From: Salimicrobium halophilum
GTDB lineage: Bacteria; Bacillota; Bacilli; Bacillales; Halobacillaceae
Length of the DNA: 64,000 nt
Assembly (NCBI RefSeq): GCF_900100295.1
Contig: NZ_FNEV01000001.1
Span: forward strand, 529,844 to 593,843
Direction: 5' to 3'
A program made the translations under genes and the position numbers. Shown piece by piece: positions 1 to 8,299 of this stretch (its first letter is position 1; each line of letters opens with the position of its first letter). The notes under the pieces were generated by a model that was not told the DNA's origin, made no database searches, and saw nothing but the letters and a program-made list of their open reading frames with translations.

Positions 1-33
1 TGTCGTTTATTATCACAGAAGATCTCTACTTTG

Positions 34-942
34 TCAACCGGATTCACTCAATTCATTCAGTGCTTCCTGGAACTCTTCCGGAGGTTCGACAGTAAAACGA
101 AGTTGGTCTCCGGTTGCAGGATGGGTGAACCCTAGCGTTCCGGCATGAAGTGCCTGTCCTGGAAGGGCCAGTGTCTTTCTCGGTCCGTACTTCGGATCAC
201 CTGCGAGTGGATGCTCAATGTAGCGCATGTGCACACGTATCTGATGAGTACGTCCTGTTTCCAATCGGCAGGTGAGATGTGTAAAATCTGCAAAGCGTTT
301 CTTTACAGTGAAATGTGTGACCGCGTCTTTACCGCCTTCGATTACAGCCATTCGCTGACGCTCCTTGGGGTCGCGTCCTATGGGAGCATCAATCGTACCA
401 TGATCATGAGCCACGACGCCATGTACAATCGCTTCATAGGTGCGTTCCACGGTCTTGTCCTGCAACTGTTCAGCTAAACTCTGATGAGCCTTATCATTCT
501 TGGCAACCATTAGAAGTCCGCTTGTATCCTTGTCGATACGATGAACAATTCCCGGACGTTCCACTCCGTTTATCCCTGACAAATCGTCACAGTAGTAGAG
601 GAGGCCATTTACCAGTGTACCACTATAGTGACCGGCAGATGGATGCACCACCATGCCTGCAGGTTTGTTTACAACGAGCATATGCTCATCTTCGTAAACG
701 ATTTCGAGAGGTATATTTTCCTTTTCAATCGTCGCCGGCTTGACTTCAGGAACGCTCCACTCCACTTGATCACCAGGTTGGAGCTTATAATTGCTTTTCA
801 CATGTCTTCCGTTCACCGACACGTGATGTTCTTTGATCCATTGCTGAACCTGAGCACGGGATACGTCTTCCAGTGCTTCACTCAGCCATTTATCAATTCG
901 TTCTGATTTGTCTTCTTCCGTTACCACCATCTGTTCACTCAT
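34..942 (-). CDS. ylyB: RluD-type 23S rRNA pseudouridine synthase
   Basis: Converts specific uridines of rRNA to pseudouridine in the cytoplasm. The 302-residue product has an N-terminal S4 RNA-binding domain (about residues 12-60) followed by the RluA/RluD catalytic domain. The catalytic aspartate sits in HRIDKDTSG near residue 139. The ATG overlaps the lspA stop (ATGA), with AGGAGG just upstream, so it is translationally coupled to lspA. The order divIVA-lspA-ylyB matches B. subtilis, where pyrR follows; that would lie outside the window. The exact target uridine cannot be read from the sequence. Confidence 0.93.
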   Translation of the reverse strand: MSEQMVVTEEDKSERIDKWLSEALEDVSRAQVQQWIKEHHVSVNGRHVKSNYKLQPGDQVEWSVPEVKPATIEKENIPLEIVYEDEHMLVVNKPAGMVVHPSAGHYSGTLVNGLLYYCDDLSGINGVERPGIVHRIDKDTSGLLMVAKNDKAHQSLAEQLQDKTVERTYEAIVHGVVAHDHGTIDAPIGRDPKERQRMAVIEGGKDAVTHFTVKKRFADFTHLTCRLETGRTHQIRVHMRYIEHPLAGDPKYGPRKTLALPGQALHAGTLGFTHPATGDQLRFTVEPPEEFQEALNELSESG

Positions 943-1412
943 GATGATTTTGCCTCCTTCTGTTTCTTCTCTTCCATTAATGTCGCAATAAGAAACAGAA
1001 TGACACCGATGGTCAAAGATGCGTCTGCGACATTGAATATCGGATAATTATAGCTACCAATGTACATATCGACGAAATCGACGACCTCTTTGCGGAAGAG
1101 ACGATCGATGAAATTACCGATGGCTCCCGCAAGCAATAAGGCCAGAGCAACTCCAGTCGCTTTATTTTCTTTTCCTTGTGTATGCAAATAATAAATCAGA
1201 AATGCCACGATAATGACTGTAATGATGTAAAAGAAGGTCATCTGCCCCTGGAGAATCCCCCATGCTGCCCCCTCATTCCTGTGAGAAGTCAGATAAAGGA
1301 AAGAATCCACTACCGGAACCTGTTCTCCAACGTCCATCAATACGGTTACGAGCCACTTCGTGATCTGATCAATAGCGATTATCAGTAAAGACAACCCATA
1401 GAACCAAATCAT
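939..1412 (-). CDS. lspA: Lipoprotein signal peptidase (signal peptidase II)
   Basis: Membrane aspartyl protease that removes the signal peptide from diacylglyceryl-prolipoproteins. It has 157 residues with four hydrophobic segments. The two catalytic aspartates are in NFIDR (about D103) and FNVADA (about D130). A GGAGG sequence precedes the ATG. It would process window lipoproteins such as CtaC, YkyA and the polysaccharide deacetylase. In B. subtilis ileS and ylyA precede lspA; here divIVA does, with a terminator between, so lspA-ylyB probably has its own promoter in 1413-1480. Confidence 0.95.
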   Translation of the reverse strand: MIWFYGLSLLIIAIDQITKWLVTVLMDVGEQVPVVDSFLYLTSHRNEGAAWGILQGQMTFFYIITVIIVAFLIYYLHTQGKENKATGVALALLLAGAIGNFIDRLFRKEVVDFVDMYIGSYNYPIFNVADASLTIGVILFLIATLMEEKKQKEAKSS

Positions 1413-1481
1413 AGTTATCCTCCATCCATATATTATCCGTCCTTATTGTATCATAAAAGAAGAAGCGCCTCTTCTCCCTCG

Positions 1482-1517
1482 AAAAAAAGCCTTTCTCTAT
1501 AGGAGAAAAGGCTTTTC
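1482..1517 (-). terminator. Rho-independent terminator after divIVA
   Basis: On the minus strand an imperfect hairpin with arms of about 13 nt (GAGAAAAGGCTTT and its near complement) ends in a T-run. It lies immediately after the divIVA stop and before lspA, so the two are separate transcription units. Confidence 0.8.
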
Positions 1518-1521
1518 TCTC

Positions 1522-2034
1522 TTACCTGTTGGATGGACTGTACTCCTGTTCAAGCTGGTCGGATTCGACTTCCTCTTCAAAAAGACGATCCCAGTCATCG
1601 TTCTCGATCATGTCGATTTGAGCTTCCACTAGCATACGTAGCCGCGTCTTGAATACTTTCGCCTGCTTCTTCATCTCTTCGACCTCTATGGAGATACGTC
1701 GGGACTTTTCGAGAGCATCGTTGACGATACGATCCGCATTCTTCTCCGCTTCTTTTATGATCAACTTCGATTCCTTATTCGCATTCCCTTTCACCTCTTC
1801 AGCGGTTTCCTGGGCAACGAGGATCGATTTATTCAACGTCTCTTCGATATTGCTGAAGTGTCCCAGCCGTTCATTCAGCCTTTCCACTTCTCCTTCCAAC
1901 TCTTTCTTCTGACGTATGACCACTTCGTAATCTTTGATCACCTGGTCAAGGAACTCATTCACTTCATCTTCATCATACCCGCGAAACCCGCGCGTAAATT
2001 CTTTATTATTGATATCAAGCGGTGTTAATGGCAC
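1522..2034 (-). CDS. divIVA: Cell-division/polarity protein DivIVA
   Basis: Coiled-coil protein that binds negatively curved membrane at poles and septa and recruits partners such as MinJ/MinC and, in sporulation, RacA. The N-terminal lipid-binding domain reads MPLTPLDINNKEF followed by FRGYDEDEVNEFL. Long heptad coiled coil follows and the tail is acidic. I start at the second GTG (position 2034), which matches the family N-terminus and has GGAGGTG six bases upstream; the earlier GTG overlaps that ribosome site. The product is about 170 residues, normal for the family. It closes the ylm group. Confidence 0.95.
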   Translation of the reverse strand: MPLTPLDINNKEFTRGFRGYDEDEVNEFLDQVIKDYEVVIRQKKELEGEVERLNERLGHFSNIEETLNKSILVAQETAEEVKGNANKESKLIIKEAEKNADRIVNDALEKSRRISIEVEEMKKQAKVFKTRLRMLVEAQIDMIENDDWDRLFEEEVESDQLEQEYSPSNR

Positions 2035-2135
2035 ACCAGGCACCTCCTCGATCTCTTTAATCTATATACTTTATTCGACAAAACTAAGGAACTTCCTGCC
2101 CGGTTGGACAGATCTCTCCTCAAATGTTTCACAAG

Positions 2136-2903
2136 TCATGACAATACGGAGACGGTCACCCGCCATTTGTCTTTTTTTGTCTGTCCCATCACTTCTGTAA
2201 GTTTGCTCCGTCCCTTCCCTCTCAAAGAAAGAAGATCCCCTTCCTCCAGCAGAAAAGAAGGGTCATCTACGGTACGGAAATTCACTTTCACGTGTCCAGC
2301 CTCTATGAACATCACCGATTTCTTCCTGGGCAGACGGTAGATTTCTTTAAGTACCACATCGAGTCTCAACGAAGATACGGTCGAAAACATATCTTTCCAC
2401 TCTTCCTCTGACTCCATCCGTTCCTCCAAAGGTTTTTCTTCCCACGTGACATTTGCATTTTTGATTTGGGTCAGCTGCATTTTTATATAATCACTGATTT
2501 CCTCTGCGACCAGAATATGTATCAAACCGTCCCTTACAACAAGATCTCCCAGTTTCTCCCGTTTGATCCCCAGGGACATAAACGCACCGAGTACATCCCG
2601 GTGTTCGAGCGACATGAACTTTTCAGGATAGCGGGCTTCAAGTAAAGTGACCCCGAAATCCTCTTCCTCAATAATCTCATATTCAGGAGCGATGATCATT
2701 CGCCTGCGCTCATCGGCATCAGTCCCGGAGACTTCCACTTTCAAATCAACATTCGCCAGCAGGGAAAAAGCGATGTGTCGTTCTCTCGGATTCAGGAAAT
2801 CTGTCCGTTTCCGCTCGAACCTCATCTCCACATCTGATCTCCACGCTTCCACCTGATCGATGAATGGTCGTTCTTCTTTTCTGAAATGCTGGTATACGTC
2901 CAT
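2136..2903 (-). CDS. ylmH: S4-domain RNA-binding protein YlmH
   Basis: 255-residue cytoplasmic protein of the YlmH family. It has an N-terminal region resembling a photosystem II S4-associated fold and a C-terminal S4 domain (about residues 180-240, with LRLDVVLKEIYRL and GHVKVN). Family members bind ribosomes and B. subtilis YlmH has been linked to ribosome rescue. It lies in the conserved ylm group next to divIVA. A short inverted repeat at 2932-2954 separates it from ylmG. Function is assigned from family and position, not from catalytic residues. Confidence 0.9.
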   Translation of the reverse strand: MDVYQHFRKEERPFIDQVEAWRSDVEMRFERKRTDFLNPRERHIAFSLLANVDLKVEVSGTDADERRRMIIAPEYEIIEEEDFGVTLLEARYPEKFMSLEHRDVLGAFMSLGIKREKLGDLVVRDGLIHILVAEEISDYIKMQLTQIKNANVTWEEKPLEERMESEEEWKDMFSTVSSLRLDVVLKEIYRLPRKKSVMFIEAGHVKVNFRTVDDPSFLLEEGDLLSLRGKGRSKLTEVMGQTKKDKWRVTVSVLS

Positions 2904-2978
2904 ATGTCCTCCTGTAAGATGAATAGGAATGTTTCTTTCAAAGAAGAAAGAACAGAAAGTCCTGCTCTCTGTCCTTCC

Positions 2979-3248
2979 CTACATCGTCATTAACATAAAA
3001 TATAGTTCCTGTATGCCTCTCGAAGCGAAATTAAGTGTCAAAATTGCTACAATCGGCGAGATATCGATCATTCCAAGTGGTGGAATAATCTTACGAAACG
3101 GTTCCAGAAACGGCTCTGTAACCTTCGCCAGCCCTTGACCGAAACTGGAATCTCTCGCTCCCGGGAACCAGGACATAAGGATATAAATGATCAATAGCCA
3201 ACTATAAATCTGGATGGCGTTAATCAAAAGACTGAAAATCAAACCCAC
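2979..3248 (-). CDS. ylmG: YggT-family membrane protein YlmG
   Basis: 89-residue integral membrane protein with two hydrophobic segments and the conserved central SWFPGARDSSFGQGLAKVTEPFLEP-type loop of the YggT family (pieces SWFPG, VTEPFLEP and RKIIPP are visible). Translation most likely begins at the GTG at 3248, with AGGTGG seven bases upstream. It follows sepF by seven bases in the ylm division operon. Its molecular role is unknown; family members are associated with division or organelle nucleoid distribution. Confidence 0.9.
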   Translation of the reverse strand: MGLIFSLLINAIQIYSWLLIIYILMSWFPGARDSSFGQGLAKVTEPFLEPFRKIIPPLGMIDISPIVAILTLNFASRGIQELYFMLMTM

Positions 3249-3254
3249 ACCGCA

Positions 3255-3695
3255 TTACCACCTTCTATTAAATTCATCCTCGTTTTGAAGCATCTCTGAT
3301 ATGGAACCGGAGACCTCCACGTTGTCAGGTACACAAAGGAACGTCTGACTGCCAAGCTTTTGTATATCGCCACCTATAGCATATACCGTCCCGCTCAAAA
3401 AGTCGACGATCCGTTTGGCCTGGTCATGATCGACCCGCTGCAAGTTGATGACGACAGCTCTGTGGCTGACAAGTTCATCGGCGATCTCCTGCGCTTCATT
3501 ATAATTCCGAGGTTCGTGTAAAACCATTTTAGAAGATCGCTGCGCACTTTTCAAACTGACGACATTTTCTTTCCCTTCTTTCTGCCTGGAGGAAGGAACC
3601 TCGGACTCTCTCTCCTCTTCATACTCATCCTCTTCGACGTATTCATAATCATCATCAAGAGTGAAGAATGATTTGAATTTGTTTTTCATACTCAT
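3255..3695 (-). CDS. sepF: Cell-division protein SepF (FtsZ bundler and membrane anchor)
   Basis: 146 residues. There is an N-terminal amphipathic membrane-targeting helix ([11 protein letters not shown]), a strongly acidic linker (about residues 14-50) and the C-terminal DUF552/SepF domain (about 60-140, with [12 protein letters not shown] and [13 protein letters not shown]). SepF polymers bind the C-terminus of FtsZ and tether and bundle it at the membrane. The ATG overlaps the ylmE stop and has GGAGGTG seven bases upstream, so it is coupled to ylmE. Confidence 0.96.
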   Translation of the reverse strand: MSMKNKFKSFFTLDDDYEYVEEDEYEEERESEVPSSRQKEGKENVVSLKSAQRSSKMVLHEPRNYNEAQEIADELVSHRAVVINLQRVDHDQAKRIVDFLSGTVYAIGGDIQKLGSQTFLCVPDNVEVSGSISEMLQNEDEFNRRW

Positions 3696-4387
3696 CGATT
3701 GTCACCTCCGTTAGATTCATTCCCTACAAGGCTTGTACCGATACGAATATGTGTCGCCCCTTCTTCGATAGCGATCTCATAGTCGTTACTCATCCCCATG
3801 GATAAGAAATCACACGGGGCATGTGCAAACCCCTGAGCTTGTACTTCGTCTCTTAGAGCACGCAATTTGCGGAACACTGCTCTCAATTTCTCTTCGTCCT
3901 CTACATGAGGAGCCATCGTCATCAGACCGATGATGCGGATGTTCCCATAGGCCTCCGCCATTTTCACAAAATCGAGCACTTCTTCCGGTGCCAGACCGTG
4001 TTTCGATTCTTCTCCGCTCACATTCACCTGAACAAAACAGGAGAGAGGTTGTTCTCTTCGTTTATTGATTTCTTTCGCCAGAGATTTACGATCGAGAGAG
4101 TGAAGGATATCTATCTCTTCAATCACTTCTTTCACCTTTCTCGATTGAAGAGAGCCGATGAAATGCCACGTCGCTTCTTCTCCGAGAGCCTGGTGCTTAT
4201 CAAGGAAGCCTTCTTTCCGGTTCTCACCGAGATTCACAACCCCTGCATCTATCGCTTCTTTTGCCCGGTCGATACTTACGTATTTGGTAACGGCGATAAC
4301 TGTGATTTCATTTGGATCACGATCGACAGCCTTACACGCCTTGCTTATATTTTCGTTGATGATTGCCACATTGTCTTTTACGCTCAC
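3692..4387 (-). CDS. ylmE: YggS/PROSC-family pyridoxal-phosphate homeostasis protein
   Basis: About 231 residues, single-domain PLP-binding alanine-racemase-like TIM barrel. The PLP lysine is in [25 protein letters not shown] and [23 protein letters not shown] segments are typical. Family members buffer PLP and affect amino-acid balance rather than catalysing racemisation. I choose the GTG at 4387, with AAGGGG eight bases upstream, instead of the GTG at 4405 that overlaps the ylmD stop, because the product then begins like the B. subtilis protein. It overlaps sepF by four bases. Confidence 0.92.
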   Translation of the reverse strand: MSVKDNVAIINENISKACKAVDRDPNEITVIAVTKYVSIDRAKEAIDAGVVNLGENRKEGFLDKHQALGEEATWHFIGSLQSRKVKEVIEEIDILHSLDRKSLAKEINKRREQPLSCFVQVNVSGEESKHGLAPEEVLDFVKMAEAYGNIRIIGLMTMAPHVEDEEKLRAVFRKLRALRDEVQAQGFAHAPCDFLSMGMSNDYEIAIEEGATHIRIGTSLVGNESNGGDNR

Positions 4388-4401
4388 TATATTTACCCCT
4401 T

Positions 4402-5193
4402 TCACGTGGAACGGACGATGAAACCGAGCATTCTGCCTGTTTGTCCCTCGTCTCTCCGGTGGGAAAAGAATAACTCTTCTTCTTTATACGTACAGGAGGG
4501 AGATACAACAATATTATCTCCCTTCATACCGGCTTCAATGGCTAGACGCCTGTTCAATTGTTTCAGATCAAGCAACCAGCCGTTTGTGTCTATATGCTGC
4601 AGAACGTTCTCACGAAAACGTTCAGCTATCTGAGAAGCTACACGATCATCCACTTTATACACATCTTCGCTGATGGCCGGTCCGATGACCATCGTAAGCG
4701 TTTCAGTATTCGCTCCTTGCTTCTTCAACGCTTCGATCATACTGCCAGCCATATTATTTACGGTGCCTTTCCAACCGGCATGGGCGATTCCGATCCATCC
4801 CGTGCTCTCATCCATAAAATAAAGCGGCACGCAGTCTGCATAAAATCCAGCAAGAAGGGTGTTTTCGTCACTCGTAATAAGACCATCTGCTCCCCCCACA
4901 GCTGTATGTAGATCCCTCGCTCCAAGCCCGCGGTCCGATGAAGTCACATGCTTCACCTGTGTGCCGTGTACCTGCTCTGCGAGAATCCAATGGTCCAGGG
5001 GCACTCCGATATCTTCGGCTACCGATTCCCGGTTCTTGATCACAAGTGCCGCATCGTCGTCTATGTGCAAGCCCATATTCAGCGATTTTTCTGGATATGC
5101 AGAAAATCCATGATTCCTAGTCGTAAACCCTATGGTGACGTCTGAGTCGTCCTGTTTCCAACGAAGAACTCTTTTGGTTTCCGGAACAAACAT
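4402..5193 (-). CDS. ylmD: Laccase-domain protein YlmD (PgeF/YfiH family)
   Basis: About 263 residues, DUF152/YfiH family. Metal-binding residues lie in the family motifs EQVHG, DCVPLYF and AHAGWKGTVNNM. Members have been described as polyphenol oxidase/purine nucleoside phosphorylase-like and as peptidoglycan editing factor PgeF, which corrects misincorporated serine in muropeptides. The context beside sepF, ftsZ and mur genes fits an envelope role. The second ATG (5193) has GAGGTGG six bases upstream and is preferred over the ATG at 5199, which abuts that site. Confidence 0.9.
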   Translation of the reverse strand: MFVPETKRVLRWKQDDSDVTIGFTTRNHGFSAYPEKSLNMGLHIDDDAALVIKNRESVAEDIGVPLDHWILAEQVHGTQVKHVTSSDRGLGARDLHTAVGGADGLITSDENTLLAGFYADCVPLYFMDESTGWIGIAHAGWKGTVNNMAGSMIEALKKQGANTETLTMVIGPAISEDVYKVDDRVASQIAERFRENVLQHIDTNGWLLDLKQLNRRLAIEAGMKGDNIVVSPSCTYKEEELFFSHRRDEGQTGRMLGFIVRST

Positions 5194-5267
5194 ATTCATC
5201 CACCTCTGTTAATTTTCATTTTATCACATGTTTCGCTATATTGCTTTATCATCTTCTATTTTTAACT

Positions 5268-5513
5268 CTACTTAGGTTCAGTACCCTTAATATTCACCAG
5301 AATAACGTCTGCACCGATGTTTACAATTTGTTCCCACTTCACTTGAACGGCTTCTTCTTTGCCGAATAATCCCATCGTTTTCCCTTTCAACTGAAGTTCA
5401 ATCGAAGCGAGTCTCCCCGTCTTCGTATCAATATCCACATCTGTAATAAATCCGAGCCTTTCTCCTGATTCCACTGCTATAACATCTTTCAACTGAAGAT
5501 CTGTTATTTTCAT
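5268..5513 (-). CDS. ylmC: YlmC/YmxH-family PRC-barrel sporulation protein
   Basis: 81-residue PRC-barrel protein (DVIAVESGERLGFITDVDIDTKTGRL and ending ILVNIKG-like; shown here in pieces). It belongs to the YlmC/YmxH family that is conserved in spore formers next to sigG. AGGAGG precedes the ATG. It is separated from sigG by about 200 bases containing the sigG terminator. A CATACGATA element just upstream resembles the -10 box of a sporulation sigma factor, but I see no convincing -35. Function unknown. Confidence 0.88.
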   Translation of the reverse strand: MKITDLQLKDVIAVESGERLGFITDVDIDTKTGRLASIELQLKGKTMGLFGKEEAVQVKWEQIVNIGADVILVNIKGTEPK

Positions 5514-5615
5514 CGAATCCCTCCTGTATTATCGTATGTTTCATCCATCCACCTCATGAGGGATATCAACTGAAGCAGGATAGGTTCGGAGGGGAATGAT
5601 CAAGTATACAAAATT

Positions 5616-5675
5616 AAAAAAGCATGGCTTCAACGACAGCTCTTTAAGGAGCAAATCGTTCAAACCATGCTTTTG
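5616..5675 (-). terminator. Terminator after sigG
   Basis: Long hairpin whose arms AAAGCATGG and CCATGCTTT extend further with a few mismatches (19-nt arms at 5617-5635 and 5656-5674). On the minus strand it ends in T residues, between sigG and ylmC. Confidence 0.8.
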
Positions 5676-5712
5676 AAATATGTCGTAATGGATTTATTCT
5701 TTGTTCCAGTTT

Positions 5713-6489
5713 CTACTCCTGGAACATCGATTCGTTCATTTCCTTCATTGCTGCCTTCTCAAGTCTCGATACTTGAGCTTGTGAAATTCCGATTTCTTCC
5801 GCCACTTCCATCTGTGTTTTCCCGTCGAAAAATCGCTTCGTAACGATCGTCTTTTCTCTGTTATCCAGCAATTTGATCCCCTCCCGAAGAGACAGTTCAT
5901 CATCCCAGGAGGCTTCTTTTTCATCCTTCAGCTGATCGACAACATATATCGGATCCCCACCGTCATTATATATCGGTTCAAACAATGACACGGGGTCCTG
6001 TATAGCATCAAGGGCGAACACCACATCTTCTTCAGGAAGGTCCATTCTTCTTGAAATCTGACGGGCGGTAGGTTCTTTCGCCGTTTCTCTCATTATCTCT
6101 TCTCTCATCTGAAGTGCTTTATAGGCTGTATCTCTAATGGACCGCGAGACACGGATCGGCGTATTATCCCGCAGATACCTCCGTATTTCTCCGATGATCA
6201 TGGGAACTGCGTAAGTAGAGAATTTCACGTTGTGTTTCAGGTCGAAATTATCAATGGATTTCAAGAGACCGATACATCCCACCTGGAACAGATCATCCCC
6301 ATACTCTCCTCGATTCATGAACCTCTGGATCACGGATAATACCAGCCTAAGATTTCCGTTGACCAGTTCCTGCCTTGCTTCTTCTTCCCCGCTTTGAAGT
6401 CGGATGAACAACTCTTTCATTTCTTTGTTTTTTAAAACAGGGAGCGTGGATGTATCTACTCCGCATATGTTCACTTTATGTTTTGGCAC
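5713..6489 (-). CDS. sigG: Forespore sigma factor G
   Basis: RNA polymerase sigma factor for late forespore genes. The product is about 258 residues, with region 2 (NGNLRLVLSVIQRF, DDLFQVGCIGLLKSIDNFD), region 3, and a region 4 helix-turn-helix (KTQMEVAEEIGISQAQVSRLEKAA). Two starts are possible. The ATG at 6525 lies inside a sigma-F-like -10 element, so a transcript from that promoter could not encode it. The GTG at 6489 has AGGAGGG seven bases upstream and gives VPKHKVNICGVDTS, which aligns with the B. subtilis start. I therefore use 6489. It follows sigE by 66 bases and ends at a strong terminator. Confidence 0.95.
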   Translation of the reverse strand: MPKHKVNICGVDTSTLPVLKNKEMKELFIRLQSGEEEARQELVNGNLRLVLSVIQRFMNRGEYGDDLFQVGCIGLLKSIDNFDLKHNVKFSTYAVPMIIGEIRRYLRDNTPIRVSRSIRDTAYKALQMREEIMRETAKEPTARQISRRMDLPEEDVVFALDAIQDPVSLFEPIYNDGGDPIYVVDQLKDEKEASWDDELSLREGIKLLDNREKTIVTKRFFDGKTQMEVAEEIGISQAQVSRLEKAAMKEMNESMFQE

Positions 6490-6522
6490 AGAAGTTCCCT
6501 CCTGAGAAGCAATTTGTATTTT

Positions 6523-6551
6523 CATTGTCTCCTCAGGAAATTTTTTTATGC
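6523..6551 (-). promoter_or_regulatory. Candidate sigma-F promoter of sigG
   Basis: On the minus strand GCATA (6547-6551) is followed after 14 bases by GGAGACAATG (6523-6532), which fits the sigma-F -10 pattern GGNNANWNTR. The spacing is a little short of the usual 15-16. Known biology: sigG of B. subtilis is first transcribed by sigma-F. Read by eye only. Confidence 0.5.
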
Positions 6552-6555
6552 GCAG

Positions 6556-7272
6556 CTACACCATTTTGTCGAACTCTTTCTGAAGCCTTTGGATGATCTT
6601 TTTTTCGAGTCTTGATATATACGACTGAGAGATTCCCATCGCATCCGCTACATCTTTCTGCGTTTTTTCTTTATTCCCGATAAGTCCGAACCTCATATGC
6701 ATGATCTCTTTCTCCCTATCGTTCAATTGTTCGATGGCACTCATCAGCAGGGATTTATCCACTTTCTTTTCCATTTCTTTCGTAATTACATCATCGTCGG
6801 TCCCCAGAATATCGGATAACAGCAATTCATTTCCGTCCCAGTCTACATTAAGTGGCTCATCAAAGGATATCTCCGTTTTTCGTTTGCTGCTTTTTCTCAG
6901 GTACATGAGAATTTCATTTTCAATACACCTCGAAGCATACGTCGCCAACTTGATCTTCTTTTCCGGATTGAATGTATTGACCGCCTTGATGAGTCCGATG
7001 GTGCCGATACTGATCAAATCTTCTATGTGAACCCCTGTGTTTTCAAATTTCCTGGCTATATAGACGACGAGACGAAGGTTACGTTCAATGAGCATGCCCC
7101 TGGCCGCCTTGTCTTTCTCTGGAAGCTTCTTCAAAAGCTCTTGTTCTTCCTGCCTCGAGAGGGGAGGTGGCAGAGCATCGTTCCCTCCGATGTAGTAGGT
7201 TTCCTTCGGCTTCCATCCCAATTTTCTAAGAACTTTAAACAGCCATAGCCTCATTCGTTTCCATCGATTCAT
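6556..7272 (-). CDS. sigE: Mother-cell sigma factor E (pro-sigma-E)
   Basis: Made as an inactive precursor and cleaved by SpoIIGA to become the early mother-cell sigma factor. About 238 residues. The N-terminal pro region is basic and hydrophobic ([17 protein letters not shown]) and precedes the cleavage zone near YYIGG. Regions 2 and 4 are nearly identical to the family ([40 protein letters not shown]). The ATG at 7272 shares ATGA with the spoIIGA stop and has AAGGGGA six bases upstream, so it is coupled to its own processing protease. Confidence 0.96.
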   Translation of the reverse strand: MNRWKRMRLWLFKVLRKLGWKPKETYYIGGNDALPPPLSRQEEQELLKKLPEKDKAARGMLIERNLRLVVYIARKFENTGVHIEDLISIGTIGLIKAVNTFNPEKKIKLATYASRCIENEILMYLRKSSKRKTEISFDEPLNVDWDGNELLLSDILGTDDDVITKEMEKKVDKSLLMSAIEQLNDREKEIMHMRFGLIGNKEKTQKDVADAMGISQSYISRLEKKIIQRLQKEFDKMV

Positions 7273-8063
7273 AACTTGTCCCCTTCCCATTCATTCATAA
7301 GGTCCGGGTGCAGGAGCATCTGATACGAATGATGTGCCGACAATTTGCCGGGATGCAGACCGATCAGTGGCTTATGAATAACATGTTCGCCGTCGATGAT
7401 CATGTCATCCATTTTCAATACCGCCATCCATTCATGATCGCTTGCGCCTGCAGCCTGAAACGGAATAAAACAAAACGGGGAGTCGGTATTTGTAATATCA
7501 GTGAACTCCACTAGTTGTTCCTCCGTAAACCAATGCAAAAACACATCCTTCTCCGCTACACTGACTCCCTTGCCCGTCCATGGTTCCGTGAGCAGATTTC
7601 CCGTGTCAACAAAAGCACTGACTTCAATATTTTTATGATTCCAGATCAATCGTACGTCCCTGCACCCTTCCTTGACACGCGTCAGACTCTCCATTTGACC
7701 AAGAATCCCTCTTACCACCCATCCTCCTCCGATAAAGGAGAGAACGGTAATAGCCGGGTTCGGCCAGCCGCTATATGGCGCTATCGCGTAGAATCCTCCC
7801 CCTACCATAAAGCAAATAACATAATAAGTGGCTGCCTGCCCCACCCAGGCATTCAGCGATCGATACGGAAAAATGATACGTATAATTACTACAATGCCTC
7901 CAAGAATCAGAAGCCACACAGGTACGATGTTGTACAAAGAAGACCAGGTAAGCAATAAAAAAAAGAGGAAAGCGACAGTCATTTTACGCAAAGACAGACG
8001 AACCCCCCACAAACGGGCGGTAATCTGTAATAGAATTCCATCCACCAGGACGTTCATCAGCAT
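7269..8063 (-). CDS. spoIIGA: Sigma-E factor processing peptidase SpoIIGA
   Basis: Membrane aspartyl protease that cleaves pro-sigma-E after a signal from the forespore. The N-terminal half has several hydrophobic segments. The catalytic domain carries the aspartate in [14 protein letters not shown] (about residues 152-165). From the first ATG it is 264 residues, shorter than the usual roughly 300. Upstream codons 8064-8080 still read as homologous protein (VYLESY before MLMN, compare the family pattern YLDxxWLLN), and an AGGAGG sits eight bases before a GTA codon. The true start may therefore be non-canonical; see findings. Confidence 0.9.
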   Translation of the reverse strand: MLMNVLVDGILLQITARLWGVRLSLRKMTVAFLFFLLLTWSSLYNIVPVWLLILGGIVVIIRIIFPYRSLNAWVGQAATYYVICFMVGGGFYAIAPYSGWPNPAITVLSFIGGGWVVRGILGQMESLTRVKEGCRDVRLIWNHKNIEVSAFVDTGNLLTEPWTGKGVSVAEKDVFLHWFTEEQLVEFTDITNTDSPFCFIPFQAAGASDHEWMAVLKMDDMIIDGEHVIHKPLIGLHPGKLSAHHSYQMLLHPDLMNEWEGDKL

Positions 8064-8136
8064 ATAAGACTCTAAGTATACAGCCTCTCCCTCCTTCCCT
8101 TTCTATCATCAGTATAAGGGGAGAGGGGCGGAAAAC

Positions 8137-8180
8137 ATGTCGGTAAAAAGCGAAGAAGATGAATATTATTTTGTCGATTC
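8137..8180 (-). promoter_or_regulatory. Possible Spo0A boxes upstream of spoIIGA
   Basis: Two degenerate copies of the 0A box (TGTCGAA) lie in the same orientation: TGTCGGT at 8139-8145 and TGTCGAT at 8172-8178. A TATACT that could be the -10 follows at about 8110-8115. Spo0A~P activation of the spoIIG operon from an oddly spaced sigma-A promoter is known in B. subtilis. Here it is only a suggestive match. Confidence 0.35.
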
Positions 8181-8261
8181 ATCGAAAAGCGAAGTAAAGC
8201 TTTCTAACATGAATAGATGTTTTGCTAGGAACGAAACATGCTTTCAACTATCATTTTCCAC

Positions 8262-8292
8262 AAAAAAACTTCCACCTGTTACAGGTGGAAGT
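8262..8292 (-). terminator. Terminator after ftsZ
   Basis: Perfect hairpin ACTTCCACCTGT / ACAGGTGGAAGT with a two-base loop, followed on the minus strand by seven T residues, just after the ftsZ stop. Confidence 0.92.
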
Positions 8293-8299
8293 CTTGGTA

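Noticed and set aside
2932..2954. Inverted repeat GTTTCTTTC / GAAAGAAC between ylmH and ylmG
   Set aside because: Low complexity and no T-run; not convincing as a terminator or operator.
3905..4633. A 242-codon open frame on the plus strand across ylmE and ylmD
   Set aside because: Antisense to two well-supported genes and without similarity or start signals.
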